NCBI GenBank assembly: GCA_963846585.1
Contig: CAWJWO010000007.1
Coordinates: 372,001-436,000 of the forward strand
Direction: 5' to 3'
DNA length: 64,000 nucleotides
From: JAAUTT01 sp963846585
GTDB lineage: Bacteria; Bacteroidota; Bacteroidia; Bacteroidales; JAAUTT01
Shown: positions 8,356 to 16,656 of the stretch, in pieces
How the letters are laid out: every line of letters starts with the position of its first letter
Position numbering within the stretch: position 1 is the stretch's first letter
The notes under the pieces: generated by a model
Told to the model about the DNA's origin: nothing
Seen by the model: only the letters and a program-made list of their open reading frames with translations
The model's database searches: none
Translations under genes and position numbers: made by a program

Positions 8356-9306
8356 CTACTTCAAGCCTTGCAGAATATTTTTCAATACTGCCTGTGCTGC
8401 ATATATCCGATTTTCGGCCTCGTCGATAATTATTGATTCGGGACTGTCAATCACTTCATCGGAAACTATCATATTTCTGCGTACAGGCAGGCAATGCATA
8501 AATTTTGCATTATTGGTAAGTTTCATTTTTTCTGAATTTACCGTCCAACTAAGGTCCATGCAAAGCACTTTACCATAATCGGTATAGTTTGACCAGTTTT
8601 TTGCATAAATAAAATCGGCTCCTTCAAAGGCTTTTTTTTGGTTATATTCAACTTTTACATTTTTCATAAACTTCTTATCCAGTTCATAACCTTCAGGGTG
8701 GGTAACCACAATATCATAACCTGCTGCAACTGTCCATTCAATGAATGAATTTGGAACAGCCTGCGGAGTTGCTTTGGGATTAGGTGCCCAGGTTAAAACT
8801 ACTTTTGGATGTTCATGTTTTTTATATTCTTCAATAGTAATAATATCGGCAAAACTCTGAAGTGGGTGACGTGTAGCTGCCTCCATACTAACAATAGGGA
8901 CACCTGCATATTTTACAAACTGATTTATGACATTTTCATTATAATCGGCCTCCCTGTCAACAAGCTTTGCAAACGACCTTATACCTATAATATCGCTGTA
9001 ACGGCCTAAAACTCCCGCAGCTTCCTTAATATGCTCTGATTTGTCGCCATCCATTACAACACCATATTCGGTTTCTATTTTCCAGCCATCCTCATTGATG
9101 TTAAAAACTATTGCTTTCATACCAAGATTTTCGGCAGCACTTTGGGTACTAATCCGTGTGCGCAGACTTGAATTAAAAAACAATAAACACATGTTTTTAT
9201 GTTTTCCTATATGTTCGTACCTGTATGGGTCTTTTTTAATTTCAAATGCTGTTTTTAACAGTTGTTTTAAGTCAGTTACGTCATTGATGGATAAAAAGTG
9301 CTTCAT
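8356..9306 (-). CDS. N-acyl-ornithine carbamoyltransferase (succinyl- or acetyl-ornithine type)
   Basis: The 316-residue transcarbamylase has the carbamoyl-phosphate motif SSLRTR (about residues 46-51), HPLQS in the middle, and HCLPVRRN near the end. Those features and its overall sequence match the Bacteroidota argF' enzymes that act on N-acylated ornithine rather than free ornithine. Residue 90, which is Pro in the Bacteroides succinylornithine enzyme and Glu in the Xanthomonas acetylornithine enzyme, is Ser here (DKSEH). That favours the succinyl type but does not prove it. The neighbours proA, proB, argG, carA and the M20 deacylase agree with an arginine pathway role. Confidence 0.88.
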   Translation of the reverse strand: MKHFLSINDVTDLKQLLKTAFEIKKDPYRYEHIGKHKNMCLLFFNSSLRTRISTQSAAENLGMKAIVFNINEDGWKIETEYGVVMDGDKSEHIKEAAGVLGRYSDIIGIRSFAKLVDREADYNENVINQFVKYAGVPIVSMEAATRHPLQSFADIITIEEYKKHEHPKVVLTWAPNPKATPQAVPNSFIEWTVAAGYDIVVTHPEGYELDKKFMKNVKVEYNQKKAFEGADFIYAKNWSNYTDYGKVLCMDLSWTVNSEKMKLTNNAKFMHCLPVRRNMIVSDEVIDSPESIIIDEAENRIYAAQAVLKNILQGLK

Positions 9307-9334
9307 TATTTGTTAGATATTTATATTAATTAAA

Positions 9335-9542
9335 AGAGCCAGGAACCAAGAACCAGGAGCCAAGACTTGAAAAGTAGCACATAAGACATTATAAAGTCAA
9401 ATGATTTGAGAATCTAGATTTGAGATTTAAGAATTAAGATTTAGGAATTACTCCTAATTTAGAAATATATAAATCTTAAGTCACTAATTAAAAATCTTAA
9501 ATCACTAACCCCTAGTCCCGAGCCCCTGGCCCCTAATCCCTG
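9335..9542. repeat. Composite intergenic repeat, argF'/proA gap
   Basis: Four RGARCCA heptamers (9335-9367) are followed by a copy of the dispersed repeat (about 9404-9506). The gap ends with five CCCTNNN heptamers (CCCTAGT, CCCGAGC, CCCTGGC, CCCTAAT, CCCTGAT; 9508-9542). The last of these heptamers contain the proA stop codon. Confidence 0.85.
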
Positions 9543-10777
9543 ATCTGGCCTGAACCCCGTACAATCCACTTATAGCTTGTTAATTCAGTTAAAGCCATCG
9601 GCCCTCTTGCATGAAGTTTTTGAGTACTTATTCCAATTTCGGCTCCCAAACCGAATTGAGCTCCATCTGTAAAGGCAGTGGATGTATTAGAATACACTGC
9701 AGCGGCATCAACTTCATTTAAAAAACGTTCTATTTGCCGGGGGTCATCACTTATAATTGCCTCGCTATGTTTAGAGCTGTATTTATAAATATGAGATAAA
9801 GCATCATCTATATTATCGACAGTTTTTACTGACATTTTATATGATAGGAATTCTGTTCCATAAGAATCCTCTCCCGAAGGCTGTAATAATTTATCAGGGT
9901 ATTTGCCTGCCAATACCATTCTGGAACTTTCATCTGCATAAATTATAACACTGCTTTTTGTAAGAGGTTCCAGGATAAATGGCAGGTTTACAAGTTGTTT
10001 CCTGTGTATCAAAAGACAGTCCAGGGCATTACACACACTTACCCTTCGTGTTTTCGCGTTATTGACTATTGCCCTGGCAGAATTAATATTTGCAGCTTCA
10101 TCAATATAAGTATGGACAATGCCTGCACCAGTTTCAATGACGGGAATTTTAGAATTTTGAGTGACATAATCAATTAAACCCTGGCTTCCGCGGGGAATAA
10201 TGAGATCCACATACCCGCGTGCAGTTAACAGTGCATTTGTTGCCTCCCGTTCTATTGGCAATAGTTCAGCAATAGACGGATTCAGCTTATGGGCAATTAA
10301 TACCTTTTTAATTATTGAAATAATAGCTTCATTTGAATAGCGGGCATCGCTGCCTCCTTTTAGAATACAGGCATTTCCTGACTTAAAGCATAACGAAAAA
10401 ACATCAAATGTCACATTCGGTCGGGCTTCGTATATAATTCCAACAACTCCCAAAGGCACAGATACCTTGGAAATCTTTAATCCGTTAGATAATATATTTT
10501 CGTACAGCGTCTTACCTAAAGGTGATTGAAGCTGAACAATGTTACGGATATCAGAAGTAATATTTTTTATCCTCTCATTTGTAAGTTTCAGGCGATCGAA
10601 CTTAGGATCTGCAGTATCCATTAAATCCAGATCCTTTTTATTTTCAGAGAGTATAAAAGATGATCGATTTTCGGTTTCGTCAGCAAGAGCAAGCAATAAT
10701 GCATTAATATTTTCTTCCTTAATCGTCGCCATTTGACGTGAGGCATCCTTAACCCGTTTAAAAATATGTTCGTACAT
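9533..10777 (-). CDS. proA: Gamma-glutamyl phosphate reductase
   Basis: The 414-residue protein (from the start at 10777) has the aldehyde-dehydrogenase-like fold of ProA: EARPNVTFDVFSLCFKSGN, the ILKGGS segment, and the catalytic cysteine within SVCNALDCLL. It reduces gamma-glutamyl phosphate to glutamate semialdehyde in proline synthesis. An upstream in-frame ATG at 10831 adds 18 residues beginning MVPGSWLL, a translation of the intergenic heptamers, so MYEHIFKRVKDAS is chosen. It lies downstream of proB on the same strand. The final residues and the TAG come from the CCCTNNN repeat in the following gap. Confidence 0.93.
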   Translation of the reverse strand: MYEHIFKRVKDASRQMATIKEENINALLLALADETENRSSFILSENKKDLDLMDTADPKFDRLKLTNERIKNITSDIRNIVQLQSPLGKTLYENILSNGLKISKVSVPLGVVGIIYEARPNVTFDVFSLCFKSGNACILKGGSDARYSNEAIISIIKKVLIAHKLNPSIAELLPIEREATNALLTARGYVDLIIPRGSQGLIDYVTQNSKIPVIETGAGIVHTYIDEAANINSARAIVNNAKTRRVSVCNALDCLLIHRKQLVNLPFILEPLTKSSVIIYADESSRMVLAGKYPDKLLQPSGEDSYGTEFLSYKMSVKTVDNIDDALSHIYKYSSKHSEAIISDDPRQIERFLNEVDAAAVYSNTSTAFTDGAQFGLGAEIGISTQKLHARGPMALTELTSYKWIVRGSGQIRD

Positions 10778-10803
10778 TCGGTATATTTCTAAGTTATAAA
10801 ATT

Positions 10804-10945
10804 GAACCAAGAGCCAAGAGCCAGGAACCAAGAAATTAGTAGTAAGTCTTATTTAATAAGGCGTAAGTTAAAAAGTGAAATTATTGATTATTAAAAAATT
10901 CATTAATTAATTCATCGCCGTTTCTTGTCTTGACTCCTGGTTCTA
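10804..10945. repeat. Heptamer repeat pair, proA/proB gap
   Basis: Four RGARCCA heptamers (10804-10833) face a shorter reverse-complement copy (10923-10945), separated by unrelated AT-rich sequence with AATTAATTCAT words. As in the other gaps, the outer ends read GAACC and GGTTCTA. Confidence 0.8.
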
Positions 10946-10964
10946 TAAATCCTGTTCAACAAAA

Positions 10965-12044
10965 TTAGATGTTTTTCAAATATAGGTAATCATAATGAAT
11001 GATAGGTTTATTATTTTTCTCCCCAATTTTTTTAATCGCAGTATCGGCGTTATATTGTGATTTTCCAAGCCCAAGCACAATGCCTTCGTGATCGATGATT
11101 TTAACTATGTCACCTTTAAGAAAATTGCCTTTAATATCTGTAACTCCAATTAAAAGGAGGCTTATAGCTTTATCCGAAAATAATGAATCGCGTGCACCTT
11201 TATTTATGTATACCTCACCTTTTGAACTGAGTTCTGAGAAAGAAATCCAATTTTTTATTTTCGTTGTTTTTTTGCCTGGTAAAAAATAGGTCTGTACCGT
11301 TCCGGGTTTATTTTCAAGTATATCAACCAGAATATTTTCCCTGCAACCATTGGAAATATGAACAGGAATACCTGATAATGCTATTTTCTTAGCGATACTG
11401 TACTTTGTAATCATTCCACCTCTTCCAAAATCAGATTTCGAAGGAGCGATCGTGCTAAATACCATATGGAAATTATCGTCAATAACAGGTATAACTTTAC
11501 TTGTTTCAGCACCAGGATCACCATCGTAAATGCCATCCACATTACTTAACAATATAAGTGCCTCACTGTTCATCATTGAAGTTATTAATCCAGCCAATTC
11601 ATCATTATCGGTAAACATTAATTCAGTTACTGATACAACGTCATTTTCATTTATAATAGGTATAATATTATGGTCCAGTAATGTTTCAAGGCAATTACGG
11701 ATATTTAAAAAATGATGGCGATCGCGAAAATCTTCTTTGGTGACCAGTACCTGAGAACAATATATTCCGTGTGCCCACAGCAATTCGGAATAAACCTGGA
11801 TAAGCTTTACCTGGCCGACTGCAGCCCACATTTGGCGGCAAGATACCGGATCGTTTCTTTTAACGCATTTTATAATTTTTTTCCCTGATGCTACAGCCCC
11901 CGATGAAACAAGCAAAATATTTACCCCTTTTGACTTAAGGTATGCCATTTGGTTTACAAGACGGGAAATATGATCCTCGTTCAACATGCCATCGTCGGTA
12001 GTTAAAACGTTTGATCCGATTTTTACTGTGATAGTTTTGTACAT
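10965..12044 (-). CDS. proB: Glutamate 5-kinase
   Basis: The 359-residue kinase begins with the amino-acid kinase signature VKIGSNVLT and VSSGAVASGKKI, contains the INENDVVSV segment of the active site, DNDELAGL, and SDFGRGGMITK. It ends with a PUA-like C-terminal region (GDIVKIIDHEG...LGLG). It phosphorylates glutamate to gamma-glutamyl phosphate, the ProA substrate, and is probably feedback-inhibited by proline as in other family members. It lies upstream of proA on the same strand, among arginine genes, as in other Bacteroidota clusters. Confidence 0.92.
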   Translation of the reverse strand: MYKTITVKIGSNVLTTDDGMLNEDHISRLVNQMAYLKSKGVNILLVSSGAVASGKKIIKCVKRNDPVSCRQMWAAVGQVKLIQVYSELLWAHGIYCSQVLVTKEDFRDRHHFLNIRNCLETLLDHNIIPIINENDVVSVTELMFTDNDELAGLITSMMNSEALILLSNVDGIYDGDPGAETSKVIPVIDDNFHMVFSTIAPSKSDFGRGGMITKYSIAKKIALSGIPVHISNGCRENILVDILENKPGTVQTYFLPGKKTTKIKNWISFSELSSKGEVYINKGARDSLFSDKAISLLLIGVTDIKGNFLKGDIVKIIDHEGIVLGLGKSQYNADTAIKKIGEKNNKPIIHYDYLYLKNI

Positions 12045-12050
12045 GTAGTA

Positions 12051-12070
12051 TAGTCGTAAGTCGTATGTAG
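12051..12070. repeat. Left flanking heptamers (GTCGTAA/GTCGTAT)
   Basis: The short tract reads CGTAAGTCGTATG. It is the inverted counterpart of the ACTTACG tract at 12461-12485, so the two bracket the four-helix-bundle gene as an inverted pair. Confidence 0.7.
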
Positions 12071-12096
12071 TTTCTGTAACTTGGTAAAGTTAATAC

Positions 12097-12450
12097 TTAA
12101 TTATTAATGGATTTTTGTAATCCTCTAACCATTTTTTCAATGTCAATTATTAGGATTGATAATTCATTAAAATTTACTTCGGAAAGATATCCTATCCTAT
12201 TAGCAATTTGTAGGTGTGTATCTAATTCAAATGCAGAACCAAGAGCGATACTGAGAAAATGAAAAAAAACCTTTTTACTGCTCCTTGCTGAACCTTCAGC
12301 AATATTAGCTGCGATAGAATTGGCAGAACGACGAATTTGAGATGTTAATCCAAATATTTCATATTTTGGAAAACCAATTGTAATATTATGAAATATAACT
12401 GCTACTTCTATAGATTTTTGCCAAACTTTTAGTTCTTTATAATTATTCAT
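12097..12450 (-). CDS. Four-helix-bundle protein (23S rRNA intervening-sequence protein family)
   Basis: The 117-residue protein carries the family pattern: an N-terminal YKELKVWQKSIEV helix, GLTSQIRRSANSIAANIAEGSA in the second helix (no residue string beyond that is needed to recognise it), ALGSAFELDTHL, and a final amphipathic helix. Relatives are encoded inside rRNA intervening sequences, beside diversity-generating retroelements (Avd), and as scattered solitary genes in Bacteroidota; their molecular job is mostly unknown, though Avd binds nucleic acid. Here it splits the arginine/proline cluster between proB and argG and is bracketed by inverted ACTTACG-type heptamers. That arrangement looks like a discrete inserted cassette. 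It is not inside an rRNA gene. Confidence 0.85.
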   Translation of the reverse strand: MNNYKELKVWQKSIEVAVIFHNITIGFPKYEIFGLTSQIRRSANSIAANIAEGSARSSKKVFFHFLSIALGSAFELDTHLQIANRIGYLSEVNFNELSILIIDIEKMVRGLQKSINN

Positions 12451-12460
12451 ACCTGATTTT

Positions 12461-12485
12461 ACTTACGACTTACGACTTACGACTT
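12461..12485. repeat. Right flanking heptamers (ACTTACG)
   Basis: Three ACTTACG heptamers and a partial fourth lie just upstream of the four-helix-bundle gene start. The argG stop codon and its last four residues (SRKS) are encoded by this tract, so the repeat reaches into the coding region. Confidence 0.8.
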
Positions 12486-13672
12486 TTATTATTTATTTCG
12501 AAATAGATTTTCAACTGATTTGCCAGAATCCTGGTAAATCCTTTAACATCTTCGCCGCTGAAGGCAGTATTTTCTTCACCGTATTTAGCGAATTTAGCAT
12601 TCATAAGGTCGTGATGGGAATTTATTCCGGTTACTTCGAAGCGATATGGGAAAAGCTTAATGTAAACCTTACCTGTGACGTTTTCCTGCGAATCGTCGAG
12701 GAATTTTTCGATATTCCGCATTACAGGATCGAGATATTGAGATTCATGAACAAACATTCCGTACCAGTTGGACAATTGTTCCTTCCAATATAATTGCCAT
12801 TTTGTAAGAACATGTTTTTCGAGTAAATGATGGGCTTTAATAATAATCAGAGGGGCGGCCGCTTCAAAACCGACTCTTCCTTTTATACCTATTATTGTAT
12901 CGCCCACATGAATATCACGACCTATAGCATATGGTGCCGCGAGTTTTTCAATTTCACGGATAATATCTACCGGATTTTTAAAATTATTTTCATTTAGGCT
13001 TGAAAGTTCTCCTTTTTTGAACCCGACGACGAGTTTTTCTTCTCCATTATTGTGAAGTTGTGATGGATATGCGGCTTCAGGCAATGCAGAACCTGATGTT
13101 AAAGTTTCTTTACCTCCAATGCTGGTACCCCACAAGCCTTTATTTATTGAATAAACTGATTTGGACCAATCGGCAATAACACCATTTTTATTCAAATATT
13201 CGATTTCCTTTTCCCGCGATAGTTTCAAATCTCTTATAGGTGTTAATACTTTTATATCAGGGCACATTATCAGAAAAACAAGATCGAACCTTACCTGGTC
13301 GTTACCTGCTCCGGTACTACCATGAGCTATATAGTTTACTCCGGTTTTTTTGGCCAGGCCGGCAATGGCAATTGCCTGAAAAACTCTTTCTGAGCTTACA
13401 GATAGTGGATATGTGTTATTTTTCAGTATATTTCCAAAAATAAGATATTTAATACATTTTTGATAATATTCTTCCGTTACGTCAATGGTTTTATGTGAGG
13501 ATACTCCAAGATTATTTGCTTTTGCCTCTATCTGTTTTAGTTCTTCAGCAGAAAATCCTCCTGTATTTACAATGGCAGTATGGACTTCAAGGCCTTTCTC
13601 TGTACTTAAGTATTTGACACAAAATGAAGTATCTAACCCGCCACTAAATGCCAATAAGACTTTTTCTTTCAT
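12470..13672 (-). CDS. argG: Argininosuccinate synthase
   Basis: The 400-residue enzyme starts with the N-type ATP pyrophosphatase loop LLAFSGGLDTSFCVKYL and contains YIAHGSTGAGNDQVRF and the KGELSSLN region. It condenses citrulline and aspartate to argininosuccinate using ATP in the arginine pathway. Length and motif order are normal. The last four residues (SRKS) derive from the adjoining heptamer repeat. It lies between carA and the inserted four-helix-bundle gene on the same strand. Confidence 0.94.
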   Translation of the reverse strand: MKEKVLLAFSGGLDTSFCVKYLSTEKGLEVHTAIVNTGGFSAEELKQIEAKANNLGVSSHKTIDVTEEYYQKCIKYLIFGNILKNNTYPLSVSSERVFQAIAIAGLAKKTGVNYIAHGSTGAGNDQVRFDLVFLIMCPDIKVLTPIRDLKLSREKEIEYLNKNGVIADWSKSVYSINKGLWGTSIGGKETLTSGSALPEAAYPSQLHNNGEEKLVVGFKKGELSSLNENNFKNPVDIIREIEKLAAPYAIGRDIHVGDTIIGIKGRVGFEAAAPLIIIKAHHLLEKHVLTKWQLYWKEQLSNWYGMFVHESQYLDPVMRNIEKFLDDSQENVTGKVYIKLFPYRFEVTGINSHHDLMNAKFAKYGEENTAFSGEDVKGFTRILANQLKIYFEINNKSRKS

Positions 13673-13686
13673 TTTAATAGATTCAA

Positions 13687-13772
13687 AGTTTATATGTTTA
13701 TATGTTTATACGTTTATATGTTTATACGTTTATAAGAAATTCTATAAACCTTATAAACCTTATAAACCTCAA
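13687..13772. repeat. TATGTTTA / CTTATAAAC inverted tandem tract
   Basis: About five octamers of the form TAYGTTTA (13687-13735) are followed by inverted nonamers CTTATAAAC (13742-13772). The two halves are complementary and could fold into an AT-rich hairpin in the argG-carA gap. Confidence 0.75.
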
Positions 13773-13799
13773 ATACTTTATAAATCCCTTTCCAAATTT

Positions 13800-14885
13800 T
13801 CAAATTGATTTATATTTTTTAACTGCCTGAATAAAATCCTCGAATAAATACTCAGTATCTGTTGGTCCGCCGGAAGCTTCAGGGTGAAATTGTGTTGAAA
13901 AATATGGTTTGAATTTATGACGCATACCCTCGTTCGTGTTATCATTCAGATTTATAAAATAAGGTTCCCAGTCACTGTTAAGGGTATTATTGTCAACTGC
14001 AAATCCATGATTTTGGGATGTAATATATGATTTACGTGTGCCTGCTAACAGTACTGGCTGGTTATGGCTTCTATGCCCGTATTTAAGTTTATAGGTATCA
14101 GCGCCGGATGCCAGGGCCATCAATTGATTGCCAAGGCATATTCCCATTATTGGGATATCCGTTTTAAAAGCGTTCGAAATATTATTAATGGCAATATCAC
14201 ATTTTTTAGGATCGCCCGGGCCGTTTGAAATAAAAAGACCATCATAATTTTCGTTTAAAAAATCGTAGTCATGTGGCACACGAATAACAGTAGTATTTTT
14301 AGAAAGAAGGCATCGGATAATGTTATATTTTACTCCGCAATCAACGATCACTATCCTGTATTTACCGTTGCCGTATATCTCTTTTTTAGAAGTACTTACC
14401 TGGCTAACAAGGTGATCCTCGTTAGGGTTGTACCAGTCTGCTTCCTGATTATTAAATATTATTTTACCAAGCATAGTACCTTTTTCACGCAATACTTTAG
14501 TAAGGGCACGGGTATCGATACCAAATATTCCGGGAACCTTATTGTCTTTTAACCAGTTGGCAAGGCTTTGAGTTGCGTTCCAATGGCTGTATTCAAATGA
14601 ATAATCTGAAATTATTAAACCTGAAATGTGAATCCGGTCCGACTCAAAAAATTTCAACATATTATTCTCTTTACTATTTCCGGGAACTCCATAATTGCCT
14701 ATTAACGGATAAGTAAGAGTTAATATTTGTCCCTTATATGAAGGATCGGTAAGGCTTTCGGGATAACCGGCCATTGAAGTATTAAAAACTACTTCGCCCG
14801 ATAATGATTTTTCATAACCGAATGATTTTCCGATAAATTCAAATCCATCCTCCAACACAAGTTTTATTTCTTTTGATTTGGTCAT
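13800..14885 (-). CDS. carA: Carbamoyl-phosphate synthase small subunit (glutaminase)
   Basis: This 361-residue protein has the CPSase N-terminal domain (LEDGFEFIGKSFG, GEVVFNTSMAGYPESLTDPSY) and a class I glutamine amidotransferase domain with nucleophile Cys in GICLGNQL and the His/Glu pair in QFHPEASGGP. It supplies ammonia from glutamine to the large subunit (not in this window) for carbamoyl phosphate, the co-substrate of the carbamoyltransferase encoded four genes downstream. The residue after CLG is Asn rather than the more usual His, which I recall as common in Bacteroidota CarA. It appears to be the first arginine gene of this strand run. Confidence 0.93.
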   Translation of the reverse strand: MTKSKEIKLVLEDGFEFIGKSFGYEKSLSGEVVFNTSMAGYPESLTDPSYKGQILTLTYPLIGNYGVPGNSKENNMLKFFESDRIHISGLIISDYSFEYSHWNATQSLANWLKDNKVPGIFGIDTRALTKVLREKGTMLGKIIFNNQEADWYNPNEDHLVSQVSTSKKEIYGNGKYRIVIVDCGVKYNIIRCLLSKNTTVIRVPHDYDFLNENYDGLFISNGPGDPKKCDIAINNISNAFKTDIPIMGICLGNQLMALASGADTYKLKYGHRSHNQPVLLAGTRKSYITSQNHGFAVDNNTLNSDWEPYFINLNDNTNEGMRHKFKPYFSTQFHPEASGGPTDTEYLFEDFIQAVKKYKSI

Positions 14886-14918
14886 TGTAATTTTTTCACT
14901 ATTAATTTTATATTTGTT

Positions 14919-15052
14919 GCAGGTTACAAGTTGCAGGTTACAGGTTACAAAGTACTATTTTTTCATGTCCTTTTTCATGTCCTTTTTCACGTCCTTCCAC
15001 GTCCCATTTTCATATCCATTTTCAAATTTGCACATTTTCAAATTTTCAAATT
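14919..15052. repeat. Mixed simple-repeat tract, carA upstream gap
   Basis: Three different tandem words occur in series: GGTTACA heptamers (14919-14951), CATGTCCTTTTT/CACGTCC units (14964-15008), and AAATTTTC octamers (about 15020-15052). The tract runs up to the stop codon of the thioredoxin-fold gene. Confidence 0.75.
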
Positions 15053-16538
15053 ATTTTTCCCTTCTTTCTTCAAAATTAATAATTTCCAAAGCTTGTTCAG
15101 GAGTTATTTTTTTAGCTATAATTTTTTTGTTTTCGTCAAGTACATAAATAACGGGAGTAGTGTAAACATCGTATAAGTCCTTATATTCATAGCTATAAGG
15201 ACTCCAGGCATTGATCCAGTCGTACATGTTATGGCTGTTAACAAAATCTATCCATTTTCGTTTTCCTTCAATGCTGGATATCATATGTATAGCTAAAACT
15301 TTAACTCCTTTATCTTTAAGTTGAGGATAAATACTATCATAAAGAAGTGGAAGAGCTTTTTTACAATGTCCGCAATCAGCCTCCCAAAATATTACAATCA
15401 GATATTTAGCTTTAATACCAAGAAGATTAATATTATTGCCGACATATGGATTGCTTTTAAGCGCTGTGTCGGATTTAGCTATTATAAAATGATCGGCAGG
15501 CACTTCTACCAATTTTAAATCGACAGCAATATTACCAATCAGGTTAGGTTTCTTTTTGTCTACTTCCTTTTTTAATTTTTCTATATAATCGGGTTTCGCC
15601 CAGGTGGCATAAGGGATATAATATTTTTCGGAAATGTGAACAAATACTGCATCCTGACCCATCACCTGGCTGGATGCATATTCGTTAAAGAATGTCACTA
15701 AAAGATACCGGAACAATTCGTTATTCTCCTGTACTTTATCGAGCAGCATATCAATATGGCTATTTATGGAATCCGGAACCTGAGGAATTACTTTTGTAAT
15801 GTAATTTTTAACCTTTTGCTCATAAAATGGAGTTCGCAGTAATCTGGGATCTGAAAAATCAAAGTTGTCGAAATAATGTTTTAAGTAATAATGATATTGA
15901 AAGGCAGAATCTGTGATTTTACCATTAGCGTCTTTTGGAGGTTCCGGTACATCTATTTCCTGCAAACCCTTTAATATAGCTGCAATTAATGTTGAAGGAT
16001 TAGAATTAATAGTGTTTTTAATAAACCCTGTTACTTCCTGGTTAATTTGTTCTAAAGCTTTAGTAATTGAATCCTTTTGTATTTTATTTGTGGAATTCTT
16101 TTTTAAATTCACTAAATTTTTAGCCTGTTGTCCTTTATCTTTTATTAGATTTTGATACTGGTAAAACAATTGATTTTCATTTGATTTAAAAAATTTTACT
16201 TTATTTGAAAAATCGGAAGTATCAGACTCTATAGAAAAAAACTGATTTTTATCCAATAAAACATCGAAAAACTTTTTTGAAGGCAGGTAAATTAGATACA
16301 TGCCACCAGGCATGGATTTTTTTCCTTTAAAAACCCCTGCTCCTTTTTTATCGAGTTTAATAGTATCATCAGGTATCAACATATTATCTTTGGCAAAATG
16401 ATGGCCAAGTAATAAGGTTGAATCTTTTAAGGCACTTATTTTGATTTTTATTTCATACCCTTCTTGTGCATAAGCATGAATAATAATTGAAGCACAAAAC
16501 ATCAGGACAAAAAATCTAAAAAGTTTTTTCATAACCAA
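15051..16538 (-). CDS. Periplasmic thioredoxin-fold protein (DUF4369/DUF5106-type)
   Basis: The 495-residue protein starts with a Sec signal (MKKLFRFFVLMFCASIIIHAYAQ, cleavage likely after AYA). An N-terminal DUF4369-like domain is followed by a helical DUF5106-like middle (about residues 150-340) and a C-terminal TlpA/thioredoxin fold with redox motif CGHC (in WEADCGHCKKALP). It is probably a periplasmic disulfide reductase or oxidoreductase. The partner is unknown. Architecture of this kind is typical of Bacteroidota. A TATTTTTG -7 box lies 50 bp upstream. It is read towards carA, but the repeat-filled gap makes co-transcription uncertain. Confidence 0.8.
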   Translation of the reverse strand: MVMKKLFRFFVLMFCASIIIHAYAQEGYEIKIKISALKDSTLLLGHHFAKDNMLIPDDTIKLDKKGAGVFKGKKSMPGGMYLIYLPSKKFFDVLLDKNQFFSIESDTSDFSNKVKFFKSNENQLFYQYQNLIKDKGQQAKNLVNLKKNSTNKIQKDSITKALEQINQEVTGFIKNTINSNPSTLIAAILKGLQEIDVPEPPKDANGKITDSAFQYHYYLKHYFDNFDFSDPRLLRTPFYEQKVKNYITKVIPQVPDSINSHIDMLLDKVQENNELFRYLLVTFFNEYASSQVMGQDAVFVHISEKYYIPYATWAKPDYIEKLKKEVDKKKPNLIGNIAVDLKLVEVPADHFIIAKSDTALKSNPYVGNNINLLGIKAKYLIVIFWEADCGHCKKALPLLYDSIYPQLKDKGVKVLAIHMISSIEGKRKWIDFVNSHNMYDWINAWSPYSYEYKDLYDVYTTPVIYVLDENKKIIAKKITPEQALEIINFEERREK

Positions 16539-16588
16539 TTTTTTATAGAATTTTTGAATATAAGGTTATCAGTGTTAAACCATACCTG

Positions 16589-16596
16589 CAAAAATA
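16589..16596 (-). promoter_or_regulatory. Putative -7 box for the thioredoxin-fold gene
   Basis: TATTTTTG on the minus strand fits TAnnTTTG and gives a leader of roughly 45 nt. The -33 element is weak. Confidence 0.45.
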
Positions 16597-16627
16597 GAAA
16601 ATTTAATATTATAAAGGTCAAATATTA

Positions 16628-16635
16628 TACCTTTG
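16628..16635 (+). promoter_or_regulatory. Putative -7 box for the polyprenyl synthase gene
   Basis: TACCTTTG fits TAnnTTTG and lies 21 bp upstream of the ATG at 16657, in the divergent region shared with the thioredoxin-fold gene. Confidence 0.5.
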
Positions 16636-16656
16636 CGCAATAATTAAAAGTTGCAA

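Noticed and set aside
9335..9542. Possible CRISPR array because of regularly repeated short words
   Set aside because: Units are only seven bases, adjacent and degenerate, without spacers, and no cas genes are in the window.
12097..12450. Intervening sequence within a 23S rRNA gene, suggested by the IVP-type protein
   Set aside because: The flanks are proB and argG coding sequence; no rRNA sequence is present.
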